From NCBI RefSeq assembly GCF_003710805.1, contig NZ_RHHB01000003.1, positions 124,001-188,000 on the forward strand: DNA of 64,000 nt, written 5' to 3'. Both the position numbers and the translations under genes were made by a program. This DNA is from Agromyces tardus. Lineage in GTDB: Bacteria; Actinomycetota; Actinomycetes; Actinomycetales; Microbacteriaceae. The notes under the pieces were generated by a model, which did no database searches, had not been told where the DNA came from, and was given only the letters and a program-made list of their open reading frames with translations. Positions 1-8,679 of the stretch are shown in pieces (positions within the stretch are counted from its first letter, which is position 1; each line of letters starts with the position of its first letter).

Positions 1-1035
1 GTCGGCGACTTCGCCGCGGTCTTCGCCGTCATCTGGATCGCGTGGCTGAACGGCACGATGATGCACGACCTGCACGGCCGCGACGACGTCGGGAGCCGCA
101 ACCGGGTGTTCGCGCAGATGCTCGTGCTCACCGTCATGGCGACCCAGGTCGCCGACGCCCCCGGCGAGACCGGCACGGGATTCGCGCTGTCGGCCGCCGC
201 GCTCTTCGCCCTCATGTCGGTGCTGTGGTGGTGGGTGGCCCGGCAGGACGACCCGAGCTGGCGGCCGGTGACGCGTCCCTACATCGTCGGCACGGCGGCG
301 TTCGCGATCCTCCTGGCCGCCACCGCCCTGCTCGACGACGCCCAGCGCGTGCTCGCCTGGGGCGTCATGTCGGCGGCCTACCTCGCGCTCGCCGTGATCG
401 TGTCGGGGGTGACCGCGTCGGGTCGCAGCAACCCGCTCACCGTCACCGAGTCCCTCGCGGAGCGCAGCGGGCTGCTCGTCATCATCGTGCTGGGCGAGGT
501 GTTCCTCGGCGTCGTCGAGGGTCTCACCTCCGTGGAGTTCGGCGGGCTCCAGCTCGCCACGGCGCTGGCGGCCCTGGCCGTGGGGTTCGGCATGTGGTGG
601 ACCTACTTCGACCTCGTCGGACATCGGCTCCCGGCCGCCAGACCCGGGGCCGCGGTGAGCTGGCTCGCACTGCACCTGCCGCTCACCGCTGCGGCGGCTG
701 CCGCCGGCGCGTCGATGGTCGTGCTCGTCGAGGGGGCCGGCGAGGGGCGAGCGGATGCCGGTGCAGCCTGGGTCCTCTCGGGCGGCGCCGCCGTGCTGCT
801 GCTCTCCCTCATCGGGTGCACGCTCCAGCGCGAGCCGGGCGCCGACGTGCCCGGCTGGCCCGAGCGGATCGCCTGCCTGGTCGCAGCGGCCCTGGCGGTG
901 GGCCTCGGGGCCGCCCGGCCGTCGGGCGTCGTGCTGTGCCTCGGGCTCGTCGCCATCCTCATGATCCCGTGGCTCGTCGGCGTGGTCCGGGGCACGGTGA
1001 TGCCCGACGACGCCTCCTCCGCGGCGGCCGGGTGA
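1..1035 (+). CDS. Low temperature requirement A (LtrA)-like membrane protein, 5'-truncated by window
   Basis: The frame is open from base 1, so the N-terminus lies outside the window; an internal ATG at 58 is not a likely start. About 344 residues are visible. They are very hydrophobic, with about eight membrane segments. Two stretches match the LtrA family: an early W-x-N-G-T followed by D-L-H-G-R-D-D, and E-R-S-G-L-L-V-I-I-V-L-G-E about half way along, the most conserved LtrA motif. LtrA proteins are integral membrane proteins named from Listeria growth at low temperature; their biochemical role is unknown. The gene ends 47 bases before the convergent carboxylate-amine ligase gene. The family call is confident, the function is not. 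Confidence 0.85.
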   Translation, partial: VGDFAAVFAVIWIAWLNGTMMHDLHGRDDVGSRNRVFAQMLVLTVMATQVADAPGETGTGFALSAAALFALMSVLWWWVARQDDPSWRPVTRPYIVGTAAFAILLAATALLDDAQRVLAWGVMSAAYLALAVIVSGVTASGRSNPLTVTESLAERSGLLVIIVLGEVFLGVVEGLTSVEFGGLQLATALAALAVGFGMWWTYFDLVGHRLPAARPGAAVSWLALHLPLTAAAAAAGASMVVLVEGAGEGRADAGAAWVLSGGAAVLLLSLIGCTLQREPGADVPGWPERIACLVAAALAVGLGAARPSGVVLCLGLVAILMIPWLVGVVRGTVMPDDASSAAAG

Positions 1036-1082
1036 GTCCGAGCCGCGCTGTCGAGTCGCGCGCGGTCGCGGTCCGGGCGGGG

Positions 1083-2285
1083 TCAGGCCGGCGTCGAGGC
1101 CGAAGCCGCTGCGCTGGGAGGCCCGTCGATCGCGGTCGGCTCGCTCCGGCGCACGTACGGCGGCGAGGCGATCGTGGCGGCGTAGAGCCGGCGGAGGCCC
1201 GCGATGCCGTTCTTCTGCCACGCGGCGCGCTGACGCGCGGCGCCCGTGCCGTCGCGGAGCAGCCGCTCGACCAGGTCGTGCACGAACTCGCGATCGCCCG
1301 TGCTCGCGAGCTGCTCCTCGACGTGGTCGAGGAGGCGACGCACGACGTCGGCCGCGGGCGCGAGCGTTCCGGTCGCCGGGTCGAACGCGTCGGTGCCGAG
1401 CCCCGTGTGCGCCGAGTGCACGATCGCGGCCGAGAGCAGTTCGGGCGGCAGGTCGACGGCGAGGCTCGCGGTGACCGCGTCGCGCGGCGCGTCGGCGGTG
1501 CCGCCCGCGTCGACGTCCTCGACCGCCCGCATCACGAGCGCGCGGCACAGGGCGGCGATGAGCAGGGTGTCGTCGGAGGTCAGTTGCGCGTCGGCCATGC
1601 GGAACTCGATCGTTGGCAGGTGCTCCGAGAGGCGCACGTTCCACGAGATGAGCGCGAGGTCGGCGGTGCCGCCGATGCCGAGCAGCTGGCGGAGCCGGCG
1701 GTCGTAGTCCGCGGCATCCGTGAACCGCGGCGGGCAGCCCGACGTGGTCCACCGTCGCAACTGGATCGTGCGCCAGCTCGCGTACCCCGTGTCGTACCCG
1801 CGCCAAAGAGGGGAGTTGCCGCTCATCGCCGTGAGGAGCGGCAGCCACGGCCGCACGGCGTTGAGCGCGGCGACGCCGTGCTCGCGACTCGGGATGCCGA
1901 CGTGGATGTGCAGGCCGCTCATCTGGTGGTCGGCGATGATGCCGGCCATGTCGCGCACCACCCGGTGGTAGCGCTCGTTGTCGGTGATCGACGGGAAGGC
2001 GTGCGCGTCGGGCGGCGTGCCGACGCTCGCGGCCGACACGCCGTACCGGCCGGCGTCGGCGGCCACCTCGCGACGGAACGCGTGGAGTTCGGCCGCGGCA
2101 TCCGTCATGTCGGTGAAGACCCGCGAGGCGTGCTCGATCTGCGAGGCGAGGAACTCGCGCATCGTCACGTCCTGCCAGCGGGGATCGACGGCGAGCCGCC
2201 GGTACACGTGCTCTGCGACATCCGCGGGCTGCATCGTATCGGGGTCGAGGAAGAAGAACTCCTCCTCGATTCCGAAGGTGGTCAA
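1083..2285 (-). CDS. Carboxylate-amine ligase, YbdK / glutamate-cysteine ligase 2 type
   Basis: Conserved GCS2-family features are visible: T-F-G-I-E-E-E-F at the N-terminus (nucleotide/metal-binding Glu residues), S-G-L-H-I-H-V-G in the middle, and P-T-I-E-F-R-M-A-D near residue 235. These ATP-grasp-like ligases couple a carboxylate to an amine; members with this architecture have weak glutamate-cysteine ligase activity in vitro, and the true substrate is often unknown. I prefer the TTG start at 2285 because AGGGAG sits seven bases upstream and homology begins right there. An ATG at 2354 would add 23 residues of low-complexity, Arg-rich sequence. Length from the TTG is 400 residues, slightly long for the family because of an Ala/Ser-rich tail. 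Confidence 0.85.
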   Translation of the reverse strand: MTTFGIEEEFFFLDPDTMQPADVAEHVYRRLAVDPRWQDVTMREFLASQIEHASRVFTDMTDAAAELHAFRREVAADAGRYGVSAASVGTPPDAHAFPSITDNERYHRVVRDMAGIIADHQMSGLHIHVGIPSREHGVAALNAVRPWLPLLTAMSGNSPLWRGYDTGYASWRTIQLRRWTTSGCPPRFTDAADYDRRLRQLLGIGGTADLALISWNVRLSEHLPTIEFRMADAQLTSDDTLLIAALCRALVMRAVEDVDAGGTADAPRDAVTASLAVDLPPELLSAAIVHSAHTGLGTDAFDPATGTLAPAADVVRRLLDHVEEQLASTGDREFVHDLVERLLRDGTGAARQRAAWQKNGIAGLRRLYAATIASPPYVRRSEPTAIDGPPSAAASASTPA

Positions 2286-2423
2286 CGTCGGCTCCCTCCG
2301 CACTCGCGCGTGTGGCCGCTCGCCCCCCGACGTGCCCGCGCCGCGTGTGCTCATCGCACTCTGCGCCGCCGGGGGTGCCGTGTCAAGGGCTTTCGACCCG
2401 CAGCGAATCGTGTTCGCAGGCGA

Positions 2424-5400
2424 CTACCAGCCTTCGTCGAGCACCCGGTCGAGCAGGGCGACGAAGTGGTCGGCCGAGCTGCGATCCAGGCACAGCGGCG
2501 GCTTCACCTTGAGCACGTTCTGGTGGTCGCCGGTCGGTTGCATGATGACTCCGAGCTCGAGCAGCCGGTCGCAGATCGCAGCGGTCTCCTCGGTCGCGGG
2601 CTCGAGTGTCGCCCTGTCCCGCACGAATTCGACGCCGAGGTAGAGGCCCAGGCCGTGCACGGCTCCGATGAGCGGATGCCGCGTGGCGAGCGCCTCGAGC
2701 GCCGCCTTCAGGTGCGCGCCGATCTCGAGCGCGTTGCGCTGCAGACCCTCGTCGTGGAACGCGTCGAGCACGGCCATGCCGGCGACGCTCGAGGCGGGGC
2801 TGCCGCCCGTGGACGAGAAGAAGTAGCCCTGCGTGCGGAACCGGGCCGCGATCTCGCGCGTCGTGATGACGGCGCCGAGCGGGTAGCCGTTGCCGGCGGC
2901 CTTCGCGACGGCGATGACGTCGGGCACGACGCCCTGCTGCTCGAATCCCCAGAACCACTGCCCGAGGCGGCCGTAGCCGGCCTGCACCTCGTCGGCGATC
3001 GCGAGTCCGCCCGTCTCGCGCACCGCCGCGTAGACCTCGGCGAGGTAGCCGTCGGGTAGCGGGATGCCGCCGGCGTTGCCGTAGAACGTCTCGGCGATGA
3101 ACGCGGCGGGCGCGGTGCCGTCCGCGGCGAGGGCGCGGATGCGGTCGGCGGCCTCGGGCGCGTAGCGCGCGGCATCCGCCCCCCGGTGCACGCCGCGGAA
3201 CGGATTCGGCGCGTCGAGCGCGTGCACCCAGTCGGGACGCGTCGCGAGGGCGTTCGGGTTGTCGGCGGTGGAGGTGCTCACGGCGTCGGACGCGTAGGTC
3301 CAGCCGTGGTAGGCCTCGAGGAGGGCCACGACGTCGCGGCGGCCGGTCGCGGCGAGGGCGACGCGGATCGCGAGGTCGGTCGCCTCGGAGCCCGAGTTCA
3401 CGAGGAACACGGTGTCGAGCGGATCGGGCGCGAGGGCCGCGAGGCGCTCGGAGAACTCGACGACGGCGCCGTAGTTGAAGCGCGAGTTGGTGTTGAGGGT
3501 GCGCAGCTGCTTCGCGACGGCGGCCGCGAGCTTCGGGTGGCCGTGGCCGAGCGGCGTCACGTTGTTGACCATGTCGAGGTAGACGCGCCCGTCGGTGCCG
3601 ACGAGGTGCTCGCGCCAGCCGCGCTCGATGCGCGGCGGGGCGTCGTAGTAGTGCTCCTGCACCTCGGCGAACGCGCGGTCGCGCCGGGCGACGAGCGCCG
3701 CGGCGTCGCTCCCCCCGCTGGTCGAGTAGCCGCGCAGCGGCGTATCGAGACCCGGGTCGCCTCCGTCGGTCGAGTAGCCGCGCAGCGGCGTATCGAGACC
3801 CGGGTCGCCTCCGTCGGTCGAGTAGCCGCGCAGCGGCGTATCGAGACCCCCCTCCCCGAGCCCCATCGCCGCCCCTGGATCCTCCGTGAGCCCGAGCCAC
3901 CCCGGTGCGACCTCGGGGCGCACGAGGTGCGGGACGCGGGGCCCGTGCGCCGCCTCGAGGCGCACCCGCGTCCTCGTGCGCGCCGGCACCGTCCCGTCGA
4001 GGATGGTCGCGCCATCCGCCCCCTCGACCACGAGGCGTGCGTCGCCCGTGGCCGCGAGGTGCTGCGATTCGGCGAACCACACGTCGATCCCGGTCGGCAC
4101 GGTCGCGGATGACGTCGTCGAACGGATGCGGCTCTCGCTGAGCCGGGGTGTGCCGCGCTCGAGCCACGCCGCCGACGCGCCCGCGTCGAGCGCGGCGAGA
4201 GCGAGCCGCTGCTCGAGTTCGGGATCGAGCCAAGCGCCGGCGTCGACCTCGTCGGAGGTGATCGAGACGTCGAGGCGCGCGGCGCGGGCGGGGTCGAAGC
4301 CGGGGGTGGTCTCGATACGCGTCGCCGCCCCTGTGCGGGTCGAGGAGCGCCCGGCGGAGCCGGCCGCGTCTCGAGACCCCGCTCCCGCGGCCTCCACGGC
4401 CCCGGCTGCGGGGACGCCGAGCGCCGCCGCGATCACGCCCGTCATGACCTCGCTCGGCACCGACACCGCCTGTTCGAAGATGCGCCATTCGCGGGCGATG
4501 CCGTCGGCGGCGTAGGCGTTGTCGCCGCCGTCGATCTGCACCTGGTGCTCGCCGCTCACGACGAGCACGGCCCCCCGCAGCACGACGAGCGGCCAGAGCG
4601 CGGCGACCTCGGCGGACGAGAGCGGGCGCAGCGCGTGGAACGCCCGCACGGCGGGCAGCACTGAAACGGGCTCGGCGCCCGCGTGGTGCAGGATCGACGA
4701 GATCGTGATCGCGAGCTCCGACACCGCCCAGCTCGCGGTGACGTCGCCGAAGTCGATCATGCCGTCGGGCAGGCGGATGCCGCGGTCCGTCGTGCAGACG
4801 ACGTTGTCGTCGGTGAGGTCGAGGTGCACGGCCTGCACGGGGAGGTCGGCGGCGAGGGCCTGCACCGTCGCCCAGGCGCGAGTCGCGGCATCCGTCACCT
4901 GCGTGCGCTTCGCCGGATCGGGGTGGTGCGGGGCGAGGAGCTCGACGACGCGATCGGCGTGGCGCAGGTCCCACTGCAGGATGCGATCGAGCCCGGGGTG
5001 CTCGAGGCCGGCGAGGGCGAGGCTCGCGTGCGCGGCGAGCTCGCCCATGCGCGCGAGGACCCGGGGAGAGAGGTACGTGTCGCCGTGCAGCGTGCCGCCG
5101 GGCAGGTACTCGAGCAGGCGGATCGCGAGTGCGCCCTCGCTCGTGTCGGCGACCACGGATCGCGCACCGCCGTCGTGCGCGATGCTCGTGGTGGCGATGC
5201 GGAAGCCGGGCGAGGCCGTGGCGATGCGTGCGGACGCCTCGTCCTGCGCGGCGAGTTCGGCGGCGGTGAACGCGGGGTTCGTGATCTTCACAACGCCGAG
5301 CGGTTCGCCGCCGGCGCTCGGTCGGGCGAGGAAGTTCTGGTCCTGCTGGCTGCCGAGCGGTTCGAGTGCGACGTCGAGGCCCCAGTGGTCGCGCACGATC

Positions 5401-5483
5401 GCCGCGACCTCGTCGGCCGGCAAGCTCGGCGCCGGCAGTTCGCCGGCGGAGAAGAAGTCGAAGCCGTTCGTGCCTCGTCGCAT
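2424..5483 (-). CDS. Fusion protein: aminoglycoside-phosphotransferase-like kinase + class III aminotransferase
   Basis: A 1019-residue protein in three parts. Residues about 20-330 form an APH/homoserine-kinase-like domain with H-L-D-L-T-D-D-N (catalytic loop) and M-I-D-F-G-D-V (metal-binding DFG-like loop). Residues about 350-600 are a poorly conserved linker region. Residues about 600-1015 are a PLP-dependent class III aminotransferase with V-N-S-G-S-E-A-T-D-L-A, F-I-A-E-T-F-Y-G-N, I-A-D-E-V-Q-A-G-Y-G-R and the expected lysine in V-A-K-A-A-G-N-G. Such kinase-aminotransferase fusions are known and resemble enzymes acting on phosphorylated amino alcohols, such as ethanolamine-phosphate or hydroxylysine-phosphate phospho-lyases. 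The substrate here is an inference. The ATG at 5483 is preceded by GGAAAGGGG; a longer frame to 5624 is Arg-rich and unlikely. Palindromic repeats sit in frame inside the linker. Confidence 0.85.
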   Translation of the reverse strand: MRRGTNGFDFFSAGELPAPSLPADEVAAIVRDHWGLDVALEPLGSQQDQNFLARPSAGGEPLGVVKITNPAFTAAELAAQDEASARIATASPGFRIATTSIAHDGGARSVVADTSEGALAIRLLEYLPGGTLHGDTYLSPRVLARMGELAAHASLALAGLEHPGLDRILQWDLRHADRVVELLAPHHPDPAKRTQVTDAATRAWATVQALAADLPVQAVHLDLTDDNVVCTTDRGIRLPDGMIDFGDVTASWAVSELAITISSILHHAGAEPVSVLPAVRAFHALRPLSSAEVAALWPLVVLRGAVLVVSGEHQVQIDGGDNAYAADGIAREWRIFEQAVSVPSEVMTGVIAAALGVPAAGAVEAAGAGSRDAAGSAGRSSTRTGAATRIETTPGFDPARAARLDVSITSDEVDAGAWLDPELEQRLALAALDAGASAAWLERGTPRLSESRIRSTTSSATVPTGIDVWFAESQHLAATGDARLVVEGADGATILDGTVPARTRTRVRLEAAHGPRVPHLVRPEVAPGWLGLTEDPGAAMGLGEGGLDTPLRGYSTDGGDPGLDTPLRGYSTDGGDPGLDTPLRGYSTSGGSDAAALVARRDRAFAEVQEHYYDAPPRIERGWREHLVGTDGRVYLDMVNNVTPLGHGHPKLAAAVAKQLRTLNTNSRFNYGAVVEFSERLAALAPDPLDTVFLVNSGSEATDLAIRVALAATGRRDVVALLEAYHGWTYASDAVSTSTADNPNALATRPDWVHALDAPNPFRGVHRGADAARYAPEAADRIRALAADGTAPAAFIAETFYGNAGGIPLPDGYLAEVYAAVRETGGLAIADEVQAGYGRLGQWFWGFEQQGVVPDVIAVAKAAGNGYPLGAVITTREIAARFRTQGYFFSSTGGSPASSVAGMAVLDAFHDEGLQRNALEIGAHLKAALEALATRHPLIGAVHGLGLYLGVEFVRDRATLEPATEETAAICDRLLELGVIMQPTGDHQNVLKVKPPLCLDRSSADHFVALLDRVLDEGW
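3721..3848. repeat. In-frame tandem palindromic (REP-like) repeat, 48-bp period, 2.7 copies
   Basis: Two full 48-bp units (3721-3768, 3769-3816) and a third of about 32 bp (3817-3848) are identical where they overlap. The core GTCGAGTAGCCGC-GCA-GCGGC... can fold on itself (GCCGC/GCGGC and CGA/TCG arms). Because 48 is a multiple of three, the repeat stays in frame in the aminotransferase fusion gene and encodes a 16-residue unit beginning G-L-D-T-P-L-R-G-Y-S-T. The same core type occurs elsewhere in the window outside genes (22935-22967, 50852-50923). Confidence 0.95.
4338..4378. repeat. Second REP-like palindrome inside the same coding sequence
   Basis: This stretch starts GGTCGAGGAGCGC and ends GCGTCTCGAGACC, the boundary sequences of the dispersed palindromic repeats. 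A partial copy (GGTCTCGATACGC, 4309-4321) precedes it. It lies in the linker between the kinase and central regions of the fusion gene and adds a low-complexity G/S/R-rich segment without breaking the frame. Confidence 0.8.
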
Positions 5484-5656
5484 GCGCGTGCCCCTTTCCG
5501 ATTCGACGATAACGACCCGCTGCCGGATGCCGCCTCTCCGCCGTGTCGAGCGGCACCGCGCCGCTTCGCCGCCACGGCGCCGCGGCAGGCGGATCTCAGG
5601 GGCGACGCGCGCGCCGGTTCCCACGGATGTCGGTGGACCGACGTACCGTGACTGCC

Positions 5657-5878
5657 ATGACGAACCACCTGCAGCCCACGCTCGAGCCCCACGTGCTCGA
5701 CGAGCCGTGCCTCCGCTGCGGCTCCACCTCGGTGCGAGCGATCGTCTACGGCCCGCTCGACATCGAGGTCGAGGCGACGGATGCCGCGGCCGCCCGCTTC
5801 CTCGACGACGCCCCGATCTTCGACTGCCGCGACTGCGGCTTCGAGTGGGGCGAGGCGGTCCGCGACCTCCTCAGCTGA
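5657..5878 (+). CDS. Small zinc-ribbon protein
   Basis: A 73-residue protein with two CxxC knuckles: C-L-R-C-G near residue 17 and C-R-D-C-G-F near residue 58. This spacing is typical of a small zinc ribbon. The start at 5657 follows CGTGACTGCC without a strong Shine-Dalgarno; upstream codons in the same frame are Arg-rich and look non-coding. It is divergent from the kinase-aminotransferase gene and convergent with the 5909-6472 gene. I recognise no specific function. Confidence 0.7.
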   Translation: MTNHLQPTLEPHVLDEPCLRCGSTSVRAIVYGPLDIEVEATDAAAARFLDDAPIFDCRDCGFEWGEAVRDLLS

Positions 5879-5908
5879 GGTCCCGGGGTTCCTGTCCGGG
5901 GCGCACGC

Positions 5909-6472
5909 TCAGGTTCCACCGACCTGGACGAAATAGGCGTCGATGCCGACCTCGGCGAGCGCCACGGCACCGAGATGGGCGAACACCTGCCACCCCGCCG
6001 CCGGGTCGTCGAGTTCGACGCCGATGACCGTGTGCTCGGGCAGGTACCCGTGCGCTGCCGAATCGACGATGCGCGGCCGGCGCGCGCCGACCTCGGCGAT
6101 CGCCCGCTCGAGGGCTTCGCGCCCTGCCTCGAGTCGTTCGGCCGGCGACATCCGTGCCATGACCATCGGCGTCTCGCGAGCCGCGCCGATACGGCCGCGC
6201 GCCCGAGCGGGACCTGCGGTGTGTGGGGCCGTCGCACCGCTCCCGGGGTCGCGAGTCGCAACCGGTTCGAGACCTCGGTGCCGAGCGCCTGCGAGCGCGA
6301 GCCGGTCGGCGGCACGGTCGAGCCCGTCGTCGAGCGCGACCTCCCGCAACGATGCGAGCGCCCGAACCGCGTCTCGCACGACATCCTTCCGCGTTCGCCC
6401 CGTGAGGTGCGCCAGGTCGCCGATCAATCGGTACGTGTCGGCATCGACTCTGACCGCGTGCGGTTCCGCCAC
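5909..6472 (-). CDS. Hypothetical protein with ribbon-helix-helix-like N-terminus
   Basis: A 187-residue protein. Residues 1-40 (V-R-V-D-A-D-T-Y-R-L-I then L-T-G-R-T-R-K-D-V-V-R-D-A-V) look like the beta strand and two helices of a CopG/Arc-type ribbon-helix-helix DNA-binding domain, as in some antitoxins. The remainder has no motif I recognise. The GTG start at 6472 is preceded by GAGGAG at a good distance. No toxin-like partner lies next to it: upstream is a 524-bp non-coding gap and downstream a convergent zinc-ribbon gene. It may be an orphan regulator; this is an inference from the N-terminus only. Confidence 0.6.
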   Translation of the reverse strand: MAEPHAVRVDADTYRLIGDLAHLTGRTRKDVVRDAVRALASLREVALDDGLDRAADRLALAGARHRGLEPVATRDPGSGATAPHTAGPARARGRIGAARETPMVMARMSPAERLEAGREALERAIAEVGARRPRIVDSAAHGYLPEHTVIGVELDDPAAGWQVFAHLGAVALAEVGIDAYFVQVGGT

Positions 6473-6996
6473 AACAGCTCCTCGCTCTCCATCCGGGTTC
6501 CGTCACCCGTGCTCGCACCGACGCCGTTTCGCGCCAGAGCCCTGTGCTCGCCAACCTGGCTCGCCGGCCTGGTGCTCGCCACCCCTGCGCTCGCGAGGCC
6601 CTGTGCTCGCCAGCCCAGCGCTCGCTAGCCCTGTGCTGCCAGGCCCGGTGCTGCCAGGCCCGGTGCTTGCCAGCCCGGTGCTTGCCAGAGCCCGCGCGCC
6701 TGAACCGCTCGTGCTCGCTCCGCTCTGCTCACTGCAACGCGTGCTGGCGGACTCACTGTTGCGCCCTCCAGAACCTGTTGAAAAGTACACAAGTTCACAA
6801 GTCCACCGGTTTCTCATCGGCACACACTCACACCGCCGTGATGCACGCGGCGGTGTGGAGGAGGGGTGCGCAAGGAGGAACGACGCGGTTCGGCGCTGCG
6901 GCGCACGTCATCTCCGGAATCGCCGGACACCCGACGATCGGCGCGGCGGCGGTTCGTGATCCGCGCGGCAGCGGCCGGTGATCCGCGCGGCACCGG
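6473..6996. other. 524-bp gene-free stretch
   Basis: It holds the 15-bp minisatellite at 6573-6693 and a relatively AT-rich patch (about 6777-6830) that could contain the promoter of the leftward 5909-6472 gene. A 106-codon leftward frame (6503-6823) crosses the minisatellite, but its composition is low-complexity and I do not call it a gene. Confidence 0.6.
6573..6693. repeat. 15-bp minisatellite, about eight degenerate units
   Basis: Units follow TGCT(C/T)GCCAGCCC(A/G)G. The last six (about 6604-6693) are exactly 15 bp apart, and two of them (TGCTGCCAGGCCCGG) are identical neighbours. The 15-bp period preserves reading frames on both strands. Confidence 0.85.
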
Positions 6997-8055
6997 CTAG
7001 TCCGGGCCCGGGGTGCCCGCGCCGGGCTCCGCCTCGAGGAGCTCCTCGCGGATGCGGCGGAGGTCCTCCATGAGGGAGCCGACGAGGATCCAGTGGCCGG
7101 ACTTCGGCGGCGAGACCACGAGTGGCGACGTCAGCGCGGGGATGGCGGAGGTGGGCGGCTCCGGTACGACGTCGGCCAGGTGCACGGCGAGGCGCACGTC
7201 GTGCGCGACGCGGCGCAGCTGGTCTGCGATCGCCTGCACGGTGGGTTCCTCGGCGAGCCCGGTGTCGTAGTGGTCGCTGACGGCGCGGGTCATGCCGATG
7301 ACCTGCGTCACGATGGGGCCCAGGCGCTCGAGCAGCCGACGTTGCTCGGCGATCTCGCCGCGGTGGGCCGACCGGCGGGGGTTGAGCGTGAGCGATTCCT
7401 CGGCGTCGGTGATCGCGGCATCCGCGGCGTCGCGCATCGGGCGCAGCAGTCGCGCCTCGATCATGAGCCGCTCGATGTCGGCGGGGCGCTGCGGGTGCTC
7501 GAGTGCCCTGGCGAGGCGGTCGACGGATGCCGCGAGCTCGCCGCCCAGGAGCGCCAGGTCGCGCCGCGCCGGCTCCACGAGCACGGGCGGCACGATGATC
7601 GCGTTGACGACGATGCCGATCGCGGCGCCGATGAGCGTCTCGAACACGCGGTCGAACGCGTACTCGGGGGCAGTGCCGCCGAGGGCGAGCACGAGCATCG
7701 CACTGATCGCAACCTGGTTCGACGTGGCCGTGGTCATGCGGAGCGCCCACGCGATGAGGATCGCGATGACGATCGCGGCGAGCACCACCCAGCCGCTCTG
7801 CCCGAACACGAGCCCGAGCACCGACGCGATCACGACGCCCGCGATGACGCCGACGCTGCGCTCGATCGCCTTGCCGAGCGACTGGTTCACGCTCGGCTGC
7901 ACCACGAGGAGCGCCGCGATCGCCGCGAACACCGGGAGCGGCCCCGGGATCAACCACCCGGCGACGAGCCAGGCGGCCACCGTCGCCACCGCGGACTTCA
8001 GCACCTGCAGCAGCGGGGCCCGCTTGGTGGCCCGGAACCGCTCGGAGAACCGCAT
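6997..8055 (-). CDS. FUSC / aromatic acid exporter family membrane protein
   Basis: A 352-residue protein. Its N-terminal half has six hydrophobic segments (residues about 18-160), including V-F-A-A-I-A-A-L-L-V-V-Q-P-S-V-N-Q-S, a signature region of FUSC/ArAE-type transporters. The C-terminal half (about 165-340) is helical and charged and probably cytoplasmic. Family members export aromatic acids or fusaric-acid-like compounds; the substrate is not predictable here. The stop is followed by the non-coding minisatellite region. Upstream, a hairpin terminator separates it from msrBA, so it likely has its own promoter, although the gap is only about 70 bp. Confidence 0.85.
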   Translation of the reverse strand: MRFSERFRATKRAPLLQVLKSAVATVAAWLVAGWLIPGPLPVFAAIAALLVVQPSVNQSLGKAIERSVGVIAGVVIASVLGLVFGQSGWVVLAAIVIAILIAWALRMTTATSNQVAISAMLVLALGGTAPEYAFDRVFETLIGAAIGIVVNAIIVPPVLVEPARRDLALLGGELAASVDRLARALEHPQRPADIERLMIEARLLRPMRDAADAAITDAEESLTLNPRRSAHRGEIAEQRRLLERLGPIVTQVIGMTRAVSDHYDTGLAEEPTVQAIADQLRRVAHDVRLAVHLADVVPEPPTSAIPALTSPLVVSPPKSGHWILVGSLMEDLRRIREELLEAEPGAGTPGPD

Positions 8056-8083
8056 CCCCCAACGCTAGCGGGCGCACGCCGAA

Positions 8084-8112
8084 CGCCCCGGCGATCGGGG
8101 ATCACCGGGGCG
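8084..8112 (-). terminator. Hairpin terminator of msrB-msrA
   Basis: Perfect 8-bp arms CGCCCCGG / CCGGGGCG enclose a 13-base loop, just past the msrA stop. There is no T-run, as is common in high-GC actinobacteria. Confidence 0.55.
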
Positions 8113-8127
8113 CTCGCAGCAAGCCGA

Positions 8128-8679
8128 CTAGGCGGAGGCGGCCTCCGCGGTGTCGCGCTTCGGCAGCTTCCAGTCGGGGCGCGCGAAGTGGCAGGTGTAG
8201 CCCCACGGGATGCGCTCCAGGTAGTCCTGGTGCTCGGGCTCGGCCTCCCAGAAGGCGCCCGCCGGGGCGACCTCGGTCACGACCGGTCCCGGCCAGATGC
8301 CGGAGGCGTCCACGTCGGCGATGGTGTCGATCGCGGTGTCGTACTGCTCGGGCGTGGTCGGGTAGATCGCCGAGCGGTAGCTCGTGCCGATGTCGTTGCC
8401 CTGCCGGTTCTTCGTGGTGGGGTCGTGGATCTGGAAGAAGAACTCGAGCAGGTCGCGGTAGCTGGTCTTCGTCGGGTCGAACACGATCTCGATGGCCTCG
8501 GCGTGGCTGCCGTGGTTGCGGTACGTCGCGTTCGGCACGTCGCCGCCCGAGTACCCGACGCGCGTCGAGACGACGCCGGGGCGCTTGCGGATGAGGTCCT
8601 GCATGCCCCAGAAACAGCCGCCTGCGAGCACTGCGGTCTCGGTGCCGGGGGTCGTGGTGATGGCGCCGGGGGTGGTCAT
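8128..8679 (-). CDS. msrA: Peptide-methionine (S)-S-oxide reductase MsrA
   Basis: A 183-residue cytoplasmic repair enzyme reducing the S-epimer of methionine sulfoxide. The catalytic motif G-G-C-F-W-G is near residue 20. The family motifs [17 protein letters not shown] and F-F-x-I-H-D-P-T follow. Its ATG overlaps the msrB stop by four bases (ATGA), so the two are translationally coupled and cover both sulfoxide epimers. The C-terminus is short, without an obvious pair of recycling cysteines. Length is normal. Confidence 0.96.
   Translation of the reverse strand: MTTPGAITTTPGTETAVLAGGCFWGMQDLIRKRPGVVSTRVGYSGGDVPNATYRNHGSHAEAIEIVFDPTKTSYRDLLEFFFQIHDPTTKNRQGNDIGTSYRSAIYPTTPEQYDTAIDTIADVDASGIWPGPVVTEVAPAGAFWEAEPEHQDYLERIPWGYTCHFARPDWKLPKRDTAEAASA

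Noticed and set aside
42-3059. A 1005-codon rightward frame across the LtrA and ligase genes
   Set aside because: It is an antisense/out-of-frame shadow with Arg/Ala-only composition; the real genes have membrane or catalytic motifs.
5484-5656. Extension of the kinase-aminotransferase fusion to 5624
   Set aside because: The added 47 residues are Arg-rich and the ATG at 5483 has a good ribosome site.
6503-6823. Leftward 106-codon frame over the minisatellite
   Set aside because: Mostly low-complexity repeat translation, no ribosome site; described as a repeat instead.
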